This document shows, in pieces, positions 18,677-28,294 of a stretch of 61,905 bases of DNA. The stretch spans positions 1-61,905 of the forward strand of contig JAHBWU010000011.1 of assembly GCA_019636835.1 (NCBI GenBank), in the 5' to 3' direction. Position 1 is the first letter of the stretch. Each line of letters begins with the position of its first letter. A program made the position numbers and the translations under genes. The notes under the pieces were generated by a model that was not told the DNA's origin, did no database searches, and saw nothing but the letters and a program-made list of their open reading frames with translations. The DNA comes from Nitrospira sp. GTDB taxonomy: Bacteria; Nitrospirota; Nitrospiria; Nitrospirales; Nitrospiraceae.

Positions 18677-18997
18677 ATGAAGGAAGTAACAAAGGGACTG
18701 GCTGTATCTACCTCTGTGATTCCCGCTCCGGTGAGACGAGAACCCAAGCGGTTGTCACCGAACCATCTTTTGGAATTGGTCACCCGGTTGTGCATCTTCA
18801 AGGCGGAACGTTGGGGACGGCGAGCGCTCTTTTACGAGCGGCACCGCGACTATTTTCCCCGGTTGTCCGCTGGTCGATTCGTGAATCGATGCCGTGAGTT
18901 GGAAGCGAGGTACCGAGCGCTCGCACAAATGATGTTCCTTATCCCGGCAGAGGATCGGTTAGTTCCGGTACGCGCAGTGGCTCTGCCGAAGTTATAG
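18677..18997 (+). CDS. Small basic hypothetical protein
   Basis: A 106-residue, arginine-rich protein (pattern FKAERWGRRALFYERHRDYFPRL truncated here to its core RRALFYERHRDYFP). ATG 18677 has an ideal AAGGAGGG ribosome-binding site, which favours it over the earlier in-frame start at 18602. No signal peptide or membrane segment is visible, and I do not recognise the family. Confidence 0.65.
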   Translation: MKEVTKGLAVSTSVIPAPVRREPKRLSPNHLLELVTRLCIFKAERWGRRALFYERHRDYFPRLSAGRFVNRCRELEARYRALAQMMFLIPAEDRLVPVRAVALPKL

Positions 18998-19352
18998 GAG
19001 CAGCAGGCCTCTCGGTCCAATTGAGTCTCCACATAGAGGATGACATCGTATCAGATGTTGACTGAATGTGGGCGGGCAGGTGTCGAACACCCCGTCCGCC
19101 CATGTTTGTGGAGCCATCCTCTCAAATACGCTGACCTCTGTTTAACGAACTGAGAATCCATCTCTCCTCCGACACTCGGTTCCAGCCGCCGGCGCCCAAC
19201 GAGCTGCCGCGCGATGATCCTCCGAGGACCGGCTCACACCCTATCTTGCGCTACCGTCGCATTCAACGTAACATTCCAGCCTCCTGTGAATCGACGTTCC
19301 AGGCTCTCCACGATTCAACAACCATCGACGGCAGAAAGGCACTGAGTACCGT
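18998..19352. other. Long leader region upstream of the DEAD-box helicase
   Basis: 355 bases without a gene. It contains a cluster of mutually pairing segments at 19027-19122 and then a pyrimidine-rich stretch up to the helicase start. Cold-shock DEAD-box helicase mRNAs are known to carry long structured leaders, so regulation of the helicase from here is plausible. Confidence 0.45.
19027..19122 (+). promoter_or_regulatory. Candidate structured RNA element with crossing stems
   Basis: A central GC-rich hairpin (GGGCGG at 19070-19075 with CCGCCC at 19096-19101, inner GGTGT/ACACC) is flanked by two pairs of perfectly complementary segments: CTCCACA (19027-19033) with TGTGGAG (19107-19113), and AGAGGATG (19035-19042) with CATCCTCT (19115-19122). 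The two outer stems interleave rather than nest, so they form either a pseudoknot or two alternative folds. The inner hairpin alone could be a terminator for the gene ending at 18997. Confidence 0.45.
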
Positions 19353-21092
19353 ATGAAACATGGCCCATCCTCAGAGTCCGTTATTCCGACCGTAACCGGA
19401 TTTTCACCCGGCTTCGCCGCCTTAGGACTTGAAGCACCGCTACTCGCGACATTGGAAACGCTGGGTTATGAAGAACCTACCCCCATCCAACGCGAAGCGA
19501 TTCCTCCGCTCCTCACAGGCCGTGATCTGCTTGGACAGGCGGCGACCGGCACCGGTAAGACCGCGGCCTTTGCGCTGCCGATGCTGCAGCGAATCGGTCA
19601 TGCATCGAAGACACACCCGTCGGGGCTTGTGCTCGTGCCGACCCGTGAATTGGCGATTCAAGTTGGGGATGCGGCGCAGCGGTATGGAAAGGAATTACGA
19701 GTGCGTGTGTTACCGGTGTACGGTGGACAGAGTATCGGTCCGCAGTTGCACGCGCTGAAGCGGGGAGTCGATGTGGTCGTCGCCACGCCAGGTCGAGCCC
19801 TGGATCATATTCGCCGTGGCTCATTGAAACTACATGAGGTGAAGATCATCGTATTGGACGAAGCAGATGAAATGCTCGACATGGGATTTGCGGACGATCT
19901 GGACGCAATCCTGGCCGGAACGCCCAAGACCAAACAGACCGCCCTGTTCTCAGCAACAATCCCTCCAAGAATCCGCGCGATCGCCCATCGGCATCTCCAG
20001 AACCCGATCGAGATCACCATTGCCAAAGAACCGGTCAAGGCCGGCACGGCTCCACGCGTCCAGCAGACGGCGTATATCGTCACGAGGCCGCATCGGGCGG
20101 CGGCGCTCGCCCGCGTGATCGACGTGACAAACGCGAACTCCGCGCTGGTCTTCTGCAGAACCAGACTGGAAGTCGATGAAGTGACGGCGATGCTGACAGG
20201 CCGTGGTCATAAAGCCGAGGCCATTCACGGCGGCATGAACCAGGGGCAGCGTGACCGTGTCATGCAGGCGTTCAAGGCCGGGCAAACCGAATTACTGGTG
20301 GCGACCGACGTGGCGGCGCGCGGGCTGGATATCCCTCAAGTATCACACGTGATCAACTACGACCTACCATCCTCCGCTGAAGTCTATGTCCATCGGATCG
20401 GCCGGACCGGACGAGCCGGTCGGGAAGGTGCGGCGATCACCATACTCGACCCCCGTGAACAGCGCTTACTACGAACCATTGAACAGCACACGAAAGCTCG
20501 AGTCACGGTTCTGCCGATCCCGAGCGTGGCCGATCTCCGCGCCAGACAGTTAGATCGCGTGCAGGCCGCGGTGGAACAGGTATTACGCGATGGACCGCTG
20601 GATGCATTCAAGCACCTCGTCGAGAGGCTCTCCGCCCATCCGCCGGCAGAGGTGGCGGCAGCGGCATTGAAGCTGTTGGTTCGCGCGCAAGGCGGCGAGC
20701 GTCAGGAGCAGGAGATTCCTGTCATATCTGTCGGGCAACCGGAATTTGGAAAGCCGATTCGGGATGCACGGCATTCCGGTGGTCGGCTTCACGGTAGATC
20801 TGCCGGGGCAGACCGTCCGTCGACAGGACGAACGCGACAAGGCGGGCGAGCAGGCGAGATGGCGCGCGTGTATATCGGAGTGGGGCGTGAGGCAGGCATC
20901 AGACCCGGTGATTTGGTGGGCGCGATTGCCAATGAAGCGAAGGTCAACTCCAACATCATCGGTGCCATCGAAATCGAAAATCGGTTTTCCATCGTTGATG
21001 TTCCGGCCTCCATGGCCTCGGGTATTATCGAAGTACTCGGCCGCGCCCGTATCAAGGGCCGGAGAGTGCCCGTACGACTGTTTCGTGACTAG
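19353..21092 (+). CDS. DEAD-box ATP-dependent RNA helicase (DeaD/CsdA/DbpA-like)
   Basis: A 579-residue helicase with all core motifs: Q-motif region with PTPIQREAIPPLL, Walker A AATGTGKTAAFAL, the DEAD box at residues 169-172, SAT in LFSATIPP, and motif VI HRIGRTGRAGREG. The last ~75 residues (ARVYIGVGREAGIRPGDLVG onward) form a DbpA-type RNA-binding domain (RRM-like), as in DeaD/CsdA proteins. It unwinds structured RNA during ribosome assembly, mRNA decay or cold adaptation in the cytoplasm. A Gly/Arg-rich linker near residues 470-500 joins core and RNA-binding domain. Confidence 0.94.
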   Translation: MKHGPSSESVIPTVTGFSPGFAALGLEAPLLATLETLGYEEPTPIQREAIPPLLTGRDLLGQAATGTGKTAAFALPMLQRIGHASKTHPSGLVLVPTRELAIQVGDAAQRYGKELRVRVLPVYGGQSIGPQLHALKRGVDVVVATPGRALDHIRRGSLKLHEVKIIVLDEADEMLDMGFADDLDAILAGTPKTKQTALFSATIPPRIRAIAHRHLQNPIEITIAKEPVKAGTAPRVQQTAYIVTRPHRAAALARVIDVTNANSALVFCRTRLEVDEVTAMLTGRGHKAEAIHGGMNQGQRDRVMQAFKAGQTELLVATDVAARGLDIPQVSHVINYDLPSSAEVYVHRIGRTGRAGREGAAITILDPREQRLLRTIEQHTKARVTVLPIPSVADLRARQLDRVQAAVEQVLRDGPLDAFKHLVERLSAHPPAEVAAAALKLLVRAQGGERQEQEIPVISVGQPEFGKPIRDARHSGGRLHGRSAGADRPSTGRTRQGGRAGEMARVYIGVGREAGIRPGDLVGAIANEAKVNSNIIGAIEIENRFSIVDVPASMASGIIEVLGRARIKGRRVPVRLFRD

Positions 21093-21322
21093 CCCGCATT
21101 ATTCATGAAAGGTCTGACTCTCATGACCGGCTGGGAGCCTTTCCGACATTGCCGTTCGTGACAAGGTGAAGGCGGCGTCGGGCGGATGCAAGGCCACAGG
21201 CCGCGAACAACCGGAAGCGTATTCACTGGAATACGTTGAGGATTGTTCGGGGCAGAGAACGAAGCCGATGCCGATGCATCGTTCGCCGCAGGAGAAAGGT
21301 CAATGTCGGACAGGCTCCAAGT

Positions 21323-23314
21323 ATGAAGGATTCCCAGCCTCTCGTTCCTGCCACAGTCACACTCCCTGAGATTACCGTCAAAGCGGTCGTGTTGTCGGTC
21401 ATCCTGGCAGCGGTCTTGGCAGCTGCCAATGCCTATCTAGGCTTGTTTGCCGGCATGACGGTATCTGCGTCTATTCCTGCGGCAGTCGCATCCATGGCGA
21501 TTCTGCGGTTGTTCCGTGAGTCGAACATCCTTGAAAACAACATCGTTCAAACGGCGGCCTCGTCGGGAGAGGCGCTGGCTGCCGGCGTCATCTTCACGAT
21601 TCCTGCGCTGCTGCTGGTAGGGTATTGGTCCGAATTCGACTACTGGCAGACCGTTCTCATCGCTGCGGTCGGTGGGTTGCTCGGCGTGCTCTTCACGATC
21701 CCACTGCGGCGTGCGTTAATCGTCGCGGCGCGCTTGCGGTTTCCCGAAGGAGTAGCCACGGCGGAAGTTCTCAAGGTCGGCGCGGCTGAACCAAGCGCGG
21801 CCGGCGCACAAAGTTCTCGATCGCTCTTCTCCGCCGCTCTGCTCGGTGGCTTGGTGAAGTTCGGTGAAAGCGGCCTGCGCACGTGGACAGAATCGCTGGA
21901 AGGGGCTACCCACGTTGGGCGCACCGTGTTCTATGCGGGACTCAATCTTTCGCCGGCGCTTCTTGCCGTCGGATTTATCATCGGTCTACAGACAGCCGCG
22001 GTGGTCTTCGTTGGAGGAGTCATCGGATGGGTGATCCTGATGCCCGCTTATGGACTCGTCCATGGGCTACCGCCTGATCGGACTGGACTGGCGGCGGCGA
22101 TGTCGATCTGGAGCGGACAGATTCGATACGTCGGCATCGGAGCGATGCTGACCGGCGGACTGTGGACGCTCACGAAATTGCGTGAGCCGGTCTGGAAGAG
22201 TCTTCAGGCGCTCCGGGAAAGTTATCGTGCGTCCGAGGCACCGGGAAATACTTCCGGCCGGCTACGGACGGAACAGGATGCCTCATTCCTGTGGATCGCC
22301 ATCCCATTTACCCTGTCGCTCCTGCCGATGGCTTGGATCTATTCGACGGTCGTGGACAGTCCTCTTCTCGGTCTGCTGATGACCATCATGATGGCGCTTG
22401 CCGCCTTCCTTTTCTCGTCGGTCGCCGCCTATATGGCGGGGATGGTCGGAAGTTCCAGCAACCCAGTCTCAGGCGTGACGATTGCCACCATTATGCTCGC
22501 TGCTCTGCTGCTCGTGTTTTTCATGGGAGCCGGACATCCGGCAGGACCGGCGGCCGCATTGGTCATCGGCGCAGTCGTCTGCTGCGCCGCCGCCATGGGC
22601 GGAGACAATCTCCAAGATCTCAAGACAGGTCATCTAGTCGGGGCGACGCCATGGAAACAACAAGTCATGCAAGTGGTCGGAGTGCTGACAGGCGCCCTGG
22701 TTCTCGTGCCGATTCTGTCTCTTCTCCAAGCGAAATACGGAATCGGCGAACCGACGAGCAGCCATCCACACCCACTCAGTGCGCCACAGGCTACATTGAT
22801 GGCCAACCTGACTAGGAGTGTGTTCGGAACTGGATTGCCTTGGCCCCTTGTAGGACTAGGTGCCGTGATCGGGGTTTTGATCATTCTGGCGGATCGACGG
22901 CAAGAACTCCGTGGGAGTACTTTGAGGCTACCTGTGCTTGCCGTGGCGCTTGGGATCTACCTACCGCTGAAACTTTCGGTGACCATTTTGCTAGGCGGCG
23001 TGATTGCGACTCTGGCCAATAGACGAACAGGTGAGGGACATGAGCCGTCACAACGGGGATTACTCTTCGCCGCTGGGCTGATCACCGGTGAAGCCTTGAT
23101 GGGTATCATGCTCGCGATGCCGATCACGCTCGCCGCCTTGTGGCCCAGCTTCAGCGCCGATCCGTTTACGATGTTTGCCGTTCCTCCGTTCGGCGGGTGG
23201 CCTGGCCTTGCCATGATGGCCTTCGTGGGATTCGCGCTCTATCGGACCGCGAGAAGTCGTGGCCAAACCACTCCTCCATCCTCGACTGAAGCGGTATCGC
23301 AGGAGAAATCATAG
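21323..23314 (+). CDS. OPT-family oligopeptide transporter
   Basis: A 663-residue inner-membrane protein with some fourteen hydrophobic segments. Family features include NAYLGLFAGMTVSASIPAA in the first part, NIVQTAASSGEALAAGVIFT, and GGDNLQDLKTGHLVGATPW in the second half, all typical of prokaryotic OPT transporters. The family imports oligopeptides or metal chelates driven by protons. ATG 21323 was chosen because the reading frame upstream is arginine-rich and non-hydrophobic. The RuBisCO-like gene starts 4 bases after the stop, so the two are almost certainly co-transcribed. Confidence 0.92.
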   Translation: MKDSQPLVPATVTLPEITVKAVVLSVILAAVLAAANAYLGLFAGMTVSASIPAAVASMAILRLFRESNILENNIVQTAASSGEALAAGVIFTIPALLLVGYWSEFDYWQTVLIAAVGGLLGVLFTIPLRRALIVAARLRFPEGVATAEVLKVGAAEPSAAGAQSSRSLFSAALLGGLVKFGESGLRTWTESLEGATHVGRTVFYAGLNLSPALLAVGFIIGLQTAAVVFVGGVIGWVILMPAYGLVHGLPPDRTGLAAAMSIWSGQIRYVGIGAMLTGGLWTLTKLREPVWKSLQALRESYRASEAPGNTSGRLRTEQDASFLWIAIPFTLSLLPMAWIYSTVVDSPLLGLLMTIMMALAAFLFSSVAAYMAGMVGSSSNPVSGVTIATIMLAALLLVFFMGAGHPAGPAAALVIGAVVCCAAAMGGDNLQDLKTGHLVGATPWKQQVMQVVGVLTGALVLVPILSLLQAKYGIGEPTSSHPHPLSAPQATLMANLTRSVFGTGLPWPLVGLGAVIGVLIILADRRQELRGSTLRLPVLAVALGIYLPLKLSVTILLGGVIATLANRRTGEGHEPSQRGLLFAAGLITGEALMGIMLAMPITLAALWPSFSADPFTMFAVPPFGGWPGLAMMAFVGFALYRTARSRGQTTPPSSTEAVSQEKS

Positions 23315-23318
23315 AGCC

Positions 23319-24449
23319 ATGAGTCTCACTGCCCCTGATGCTTCGGAGTTTCTCACGGCGATTTACGAGGTCGATGGACCTGAGTCGCTGGCTCGAAGCA
23401 CGGCGGAGCGCATCTGTTGTGATCAGACCATTGAAGCCGAGGGCAATCTTCTTCCGCCTTCACTTCGATCCACGATTCTAGGCCGGCTAGAGAATCTGCG
23501 AGCGACCGCCGGAGGTCGATATCAAGCCACCATCCGCTTCCGCGGCGATCTGCTCAGCGGCGAGTGCAGTGATCTGCTCAATGTCTTGTTTGGGACAAGC
23601 AGTCTTCGTGGAGACGTCACGTTACTGTCGTTCACGATGACGAACGGACTGCTCTCATCGTGGCCTGGACCACGATTTGGGATCGGCGGACTCAGGCAGT
23701 CGGTCGGCGTTTCCCATCGTCCGTTACTCTGCGCGGTACTAAAACCGCTAGGCCGCACTCCTCAGGAACTCGCCGACTTGGCCGTTCGATTTGTCGAGGG
23801 CGGCGTCGATTTGATCAAGGACGACCAGAGTCTGGTCGATCAACGATGGTGTCGTTTTGAGGAACGAGTCTCTCGCTGTGCCGAAGCCATTATGCGGGCG
23901 AGCACACGTCGAGGAAGACCCTGCCTGTATTTTGCGCATATCAGCGGATCTTTGGATACGATGCGGCAGCGAGCGGCACAGGCCACGAGTCTTGGCGCAT
24001 CAGGCCTCTTGGTCGCGCCTGGCTTGACCGGCTGGAATGCCTTGAGAACGCTTCGGTCAGACGATGAGATTTCTCTGCCGATGGCAAGCCATCCGTCAAT
24101 GCTCGGAACCTCCGTCGATCGGGGCAGTGGTGGGCTCGCCGCTCCTGTCGTCTATGGACTCCTCCCTCGATTGGTCGGCGCTGACCTGAGCATCTATCCT
24201 GCGTTCGGTTCTGACTATCCGATGTCGCAGCAAGACTGTGTCTTGGTGGCAGAGTACTGTCGGCGGTCTTGGGGTGGTCTCAGATCGATGATGCCTGCGG
24301 TCGGCGGACGCATCGGGCCTGAGCGTCTGGACGAGTTGGGCTCGGCCTTAGGTAAGGAGATGATTTTTATTTTGGGAAGTCGTATCCAACAATTCCCAGG
24401 AGGTGTCGTGGCGGCGATGAAAGAGTTTCATCGTATCCTGGGACAATAA
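23319..24449 (+). CDS. RuBisCO large-subunit-like protein (form IV)
   Basis: A 376-residue protein with the RuBisCO large-chain fold pattern: GVSHRPLLCAVLKPLGRT (Lys142, matching the first catalytic lysine region) and GGVDLIKDDQSL with Lys167, Asp168 and Asp169 where RuBisCO has its carbamylated K-D-D-E. The fourth position is Gln170 instead of Glu. The loop-6 lysine motif is not recognisable, and the protein is shorter than true RuBisCO (about 450-480). So it is a RuBisCO-like protein that should not fix CO2. Known relatives act as enolases or isomerases in sulfur-sugar salvage. Pairing with an OPT transporter suggests an imported substrate. Confidence 0.88.
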   Translation: MSLTAPDASEFLTAIYEVDGPESLARSTAERICCDQTIEAEGNLLPPSLRSTILGRLENLRATAGGRYQATIRFRGDLLSGECSDLLNVLFGTSSLRGDVTLLSFTMTNGLLSSWPGPRFGIGGLRQSVGVSHRPLLCAVLKPLGRTPQELADLAVRFVEGGVDLIKDDQSLVDQRWCRFEERVSRCAEAIMRASTRRGRPCLYFAHISGSLDTMRQRAAQATSLGASGLLVAPGLTGWNALRTLRSDDEISLPMASHPSMLGTSVDRGSGGLAAPVVYGLLPRLVGADLSIYPAFGSDYPMSQQDCVLVAEYCRRSWGGLRSMMPAVGGRIGPERLDELGSALGKEMIFILGSRIQQFPGGVVAAMKEFHRILGQ

Positions 24450-24554
24450 TTTCACCACCCCAGTCCGGATACGGCTTCCTAAAATCGCCGTCCCTTGGTA
24501 TTCTACATCGCACCGGGTGTTTGTGGGACAGGCCCAGTCATCACGGAGGTGAAC

Positions 24555-24860
24555 ATGACGGTATCGACCAGGTTCTTTGAATTATTGCGCATGATCGGTC
24601 GCCTCTGGACGGATCTTCCCATCGTGTTTCGACTGCTGAAGGCGTGGAAAGCCGGCCGCTACCGAGGCCTGTCCGTCCGCACGCTTGCCTCGCTGGTCGC
24701 CGCATTGATCTATGTATTGAGTCCGGTCGATGTCCTGCCGGACTTTATTCCCGGTATCGGCTTGATCGATGACGCGGCGGTGCTGGTTTTCCTTCTGCAC
24801 AGCATGGCGCAGGATTTAACGGCATTTCGGATCTGGGAACAGAGCCGTGTCAAGATGTGA
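24555..24860 (+). CDS. YkvA/DUF1232 family membrane protein
   Basis: A 101-residue protein with the DUF1232 core: LVAALIYVLSPVDVLPDFIPGIGLIDDAAVLVFLL-type sequence, whose key part is SPVDVLPDFIPGIGLIDDA. One or two membrane helices. ATG 24555 has GGAGG 6 bases upstream. Family function is unknown. It runs convergent to the gene at 24903-25310. Confidence 0.9.
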   Translation: MTVSTRFFELLRMIGRLWTDLPIVFRLLKAWKAGRYRGLSVRTLASLVAALIYVLSPVDVLPDFIPGIGLIDDAAVLVFLLHSMAQDLTAFRIWEQSRVKM

Positions 24861-24887
24861 CAGCCGCTGTGGAAATCGAAGAGGAGG

Positions 24888-24918
24888 CGACCTGGGCGGT
24901 ACTTATCCTACCAGGTCG
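24888..24918. terminator. Bidirectional terminator candidate
   Basis: CGACCTGG (24888-24895) and CCAGGTCG (24911-24918) are exact inverted repeats between converging genes. The downstream arm covers the last codons of the leftward gene. Confidence 0.5.
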
Positions 24919-25310
24919 GAGTTGAGCTGATTGAGCGGCCGTATGGTGAAGGCATTCACTTCGTTGTACACGGTAAGACGGCCGCCTTGTCGACGCCGGG
25001 TGAACATACCTTCGACGATGATCTGATCCCCATTCTGAACTTGGATTCGGCTGGTCACTTTGAGCGTGCCGACGCTGTCGGCCAGAAGAAACTTGAACGT
25101 CGGTTCACCTTTCTGATCGATGACCCGTTGAACATCCTTCACCAGTCCGATGACCACCACGGCTTTATGATCGTACACTTCGGGATGGGCCATGAGATCA
25201 GCCATCTCGAGCAAATTGGCGCCGGCGAGGGGTAGGAACAGGAGACTAACGAAGACAACCAGCGGTGCCCATAGCCTGCACCGGATATGAACTAGGGTTT
25301 TGCTTGCCAC
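24903..25310 (-). CDS. Exported OB-fold-like small protein
   Basis: A 135-residue protein with a signal peptide (core LVVFVSLLFLPLAGA) and a mature domain that reads like a small beta-barrel. Segments include HKAVVVIGLVKDVQRV, PTFKFLLAD and QIIVEGMFTR, matching the pattern of periplasmic OB-fold (nucleic-acid-binding-like) domains. The start is GTG at the complement of 25308-25310. Partner and ligand are unknown. Confidence 0.68.
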   Translation of the reverse strand: MASKTLVHIRCRLWAPLVVFVSLLFLPLAGANLLEMADLMAHPEVYDHKAVVVIGLVKDVQRVIDQKGEPTFKFLLADSVGTLKVTSRIQVQNGDQIIVEGMFTRRRQGGRLTVYNEVNAFTIRPLNQLNSDLVG

Positions 25311-25426
25311 AATTATGGCGTATTCTACCGAAGATCACGGCAAGTACAAGATGGGCAATCACCTTACTCAAAGGTCTCTCAGTTCTGTTACGGGGTGAGG
25401 GAGTGAACAAGCCATAAGGAAGACCC

Positions 25427-27955
25427 CTAGCTTCGGTTTCTTTGCTTGGCCTTGGCCGTCGGCGCGGCACCTATCGGATCTTCCGGCCAATGGTGTTTGG
25501 GATATCGGCCGCGTAACTCCTTACGGACATCGTGATAGGCCCTCTTCCAAAAGCCGCCAAGATCTTGGGTCACCTGTACCGGCCGTTTGGCAGGGGACAG
25601 GAGATGCAAGATTAAAGGAATCTTTCCGTCCGCTACGCGTGGGGTGTCCTTGCACCCAAACATCTCTTGCAAGCGTACCGCCAACACCGGAGACTCCGGT
25701 TGCTCATAATCAATAGGAAGGCAGGAGCCGCTCGGAACAGTGATGTGGGTCGGGGCCAGACGGTCGAGACGACGTTGTTGTTCGTGCGTCAGTAAGGCAT
25801 GGAGTGGTGCTGTCAGATCCAGCCGTTTCACCCGATCGAGCGTGGTGATACCGGTCAAGTAAGGACCAAGCCACTGATCCAATGTCCGAAGCAATGTCTC
25901 CTCGGAAAGATCAGGCCATCCTGATTGAGGACCATCAATGCATCTAAGCCACATCACGCGGGCACGCCACTGTTGGAGTAGACGGCTGAACGAAAGAACC
26001 TCAAGTCCAGATTTATGAATGCCTTGTAAGAGTTTGGCCTTAACCTTATTTACATCAGGCGATGAGGCTGCCTCCTCACAAAGGATCATCGCTCCAAGTC
26101 GTCGGCGTTGTAGGGCTCGAACCGCGCTGATGACGTCATCCCAGGTCACTTCTTCTTCTTCAATCAATCGGTCGTGGTAAAGCGATTCAATATCCTTTTG
26201 AGCGATCGGAACAGCGAGATTGATCTCGGACCACTGGTCGCCTCCATCCAGGTCAGCGATCACGAGGAAAGGTTCCATGGCCAAGGGATCGGCTGTCTTA
26301 AACCGAGCGCCTCGGCCATTCACAAGGCGGTAACGCCCTTCACGATCCGACTGCCGTCGAGCAATTCGATCAGGATAGGCCAGCGCAACTAACAGCCCGA
26401 TTGAGCTTGAACGATCATATCCATTGTCTTCGGCCTCACGAGATTGTCCACTGATGAGTCGTCTCCGCCATAGCTGAGCCGTTCGCCTCACTCGGTCGAC
26501 TGCGGCTCGATTTACCTCCACACCGATGGAATCGTACTGTCCCCGTAGAACGTCCAGCCTGACCTGCAAATCAGCGTTCCGCCGTTCACGTGGTCCATGA
26601 AGAATGTCTCGTTCACTCAACAGTGCCGCCACCTCGCAGGCAAGATCGGCAAGACCCAATGGCGCTGCCCGAAGCAACATGTGCGCTAGGCGGGGATGCA
26701 GGGGAAGTTCGGCCATGCGTCGGGCATGGTCAGTCGGCCGACCATCGGCCGAGAAGGCTCCGAGTTGGGTCAATAAATTTCTCGCCTGAGCGACTGCACC
26801 GGCGGGTGGCGGCGTGAGCCACGATAGTTCCGCCGGATCGCGTGCGCCCCACTGGGCAAGATCGAGCATGAAAGGAGTGAGATCTGCCTCGAGAATTTCC
26901 GATGGACGACGGGGAGCAAGCAGAGCCTGTTCTTTTTCCGTCCACAGGCGGTAACACATGCCGGCTTCGAGTCGTCCGGCCCTGCCGCGGCGTTGTTCCG
27001 CAGAATCTTTTGTGACAGGGATCGTATCCAATCGCGTCAGACCAGAACGAGGATCGTACCGTGGAATGCGCACTCGGCCTGCATCGATCACCACGCGGAT
27101 GCCGTCGATCGTCAGGCTGGTTTCGGCGATGGAGGTGGCAAGCACGACTTTTCTTACCCCATGAGCTGTCGGCCGAATCGCGACATCCTGCATGTCCTGA
27201 GGAAGATCGCCGTGCAGCGGAGTGATCTGTACGGAATGATCTATTTTGGAATCCATCAGCATTCGTTCGACTCGACGAATTTCCGCCATCCCCGGGAGAA
27301 AGACCAGCAGACTACCGTGATCTTTTACGAGTGATTGCCGGATGAGCTGCGATACCGCCACATCGAGACGTCCGGTGAGCGGCTGGTCAAGGTACCGGGT
27401 CTCGACGGGAAACATCCGGCCTTCGCATGTGATAAGGGGAGCTCGACCCAACAGTTCGGCGACCGGACCGCAGTCCAGAGTCGCCGACATTATTATGAGA
27501 CGAAGGTCGGGACGGAAGAGGCGTTGAGTTTCCAGGCACAAGGCAAGTCCCACGTCCGCTTGCAGGCTTCGCTCATGGAACTCGTCGAACAACACGATTC
27601 CATAGGCCTCCAGCGACGGGTCTTGTTGGAGCAGCCTGGTCAAAACCCCTTCCGTGACCACTTCGATTTTCGTCGTCGGTCCGATCTTCGTTTCGAGACG
27701 CATCCGATAGCCGACAGTTTTCCCGACCTGTTCGTGCAACTCTTCCGCCATGCGATGAGCGGCGGCCCGCGCAGCGAGCCGCCGGGGTTCGAGCAGCAAA
27801 AGTTTTTTACTCGCCAACCAGGGTTCGTTCAGGAGCGCCAAGGGGACGCGAGTAGTTTTCCCGGCTCCTGGAGGGGCGGTCAGCAACGCATTCGGACCGG
27901 CTTCCAATGCCCGGCACACCGACGGCAGTACATCTTCTATTGGAAGTGTGGACAT
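25427..27955 (-). CDS. hrpB: ATP-dependent helicase HrpB
   Basis: An 842-residue DEAH-type helicase. Motifs in order: Walker A PPGAGKTTRVPLALL near the N-terminus, DEFHERSLQADVGLAL (the DEAH-type box), SATLD, TSIAETSLTIDGIRVVIDAG, and QRRGRAGRLEAG. The HrpB-specific C-terminal domain follows, with PVQVTQDLGGFWKRAYHDVR and the ending KELRGRYPKHHWPEDP. Length and end motif match HrpB closely. In E. coli it has been linked to RNA metabolism, but its substrate is not well defined. The start ATG complements 27953-27955. Confidence 0.95.
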   Translation of the reverse strand: MSTLPIEDVLPSVCRALEAGPNALLTAPPGAGKTTRVPLALLNEPWLASKKLLLLEPRRLAARAAAHRMAEELHEQVGKTVGYRMRLETKIGPTTKIEVVTEGVLTRLLQQDPSLEAYGIVLFDEFHERSLQADVGLALCLETQRLFRPDLRLIIMSATLDCGPVAELLGRAPLITCEGRMFPVETRYLDQPLTGRLDVAVSQLIRQSLVKDHGSLLVFLPGMAEIRRVERMLMDSKIDHSVQITPLHGDLPQDMQDVAIRPTAHGVRKVVLATSIAETSLTIDGIRVVIDAGRVRIPRYDPRSGLTRLDTIPVTKDSAEQRRGRAGRLEAGMCYRLWTEKEQALLAPRRPSEILEADLTPFMLDLAQWGARDPAELSWLTPPPAGAVAQARNLLTQLGAFSADGRPTDHARRMAELPLHPRLAHMLLRAAPLGLADLACEVAALLSERDILHGPRERRNADLQVRLDVLRGQYDSIGVEVNRAAVDRVRRTAQLWRRRLISGQSREAEDNGYDRSSSIGLLVALAYPDRIARRQSDREGRYRLVNGRGARFKTADPLAMEPFLVIADLDGGDQWSEINLAVPIAQKDIESLYHDRLIEEEEVTWDDVISAVRALQRRRLGAMILCEEAASSPDVNKVKAKLLQGIHKSGLEVLSFSRLLQQWRARVMWLRCIDGPQSGWPDLSEETLLRTLDQWLGPYLTGITTLDRVKRLDLTAPLHALLTHEQQRRLDRLAPTHITVPSGSCLPIDYEQPESPVLAVRLQEMFGCKDTPRVADGKIPLILHLLSPAKRPVQVTQDLGGFWKRAYHDVRKELRGRYPKHHWPEDPIGAAPTAKAKQRNRS

Positions 27956-28044
27956 GACGTGATAGGGTCACTAATAGAGATGTACTGTACCAGAACACAA
28001 AGTCCGGGAGAATGACGAACCGTTCAGGACGTGGGGAAGAACCG

Positions 28045-28242
28045 ATGTCGACCTATCGTTGGAGCCAGGACAAACCGACAAAGCCTGGCTGGTATTGGTT
28101 CCGCGGGCTGGCCCACGAAGCCGACCCGTTCATCGTGCTTGTCGATGAAGCGGGAGAATTCCAATGGCCGGACGGTGGATTTCAAGAGGTATCGCTCGCG
28201 AACGGTGAATGGGCCGGTCCGATCGAGGAACCGAAAGAGTAG
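28045..28242 (+). CDS. Small tryptophan-rich hypothetical protein
   Basis: A 65-residue acidic protein with six tryptophans (WSQ, GWYWFRG, FQWPDGG, GEWAGP). ATG 28045 is preceded by GGGGAAG. It is divergent from hrpB. Similar short W-rich proteins are often annotated as hypothetical; no role can be assigned. Confidence 0.65.
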   Translation: MSTYRWSQDKPTKPGWYWFRGLAHEADPFIVLVDEAGEFQWPDGGFQEVSLANGEWAGPIEEPKE

Positions 28243-28294
28243 ACCGGGCCTTATGGCTGAATTGTCCGTACGGTGTAACGACAGAACAACTTCA

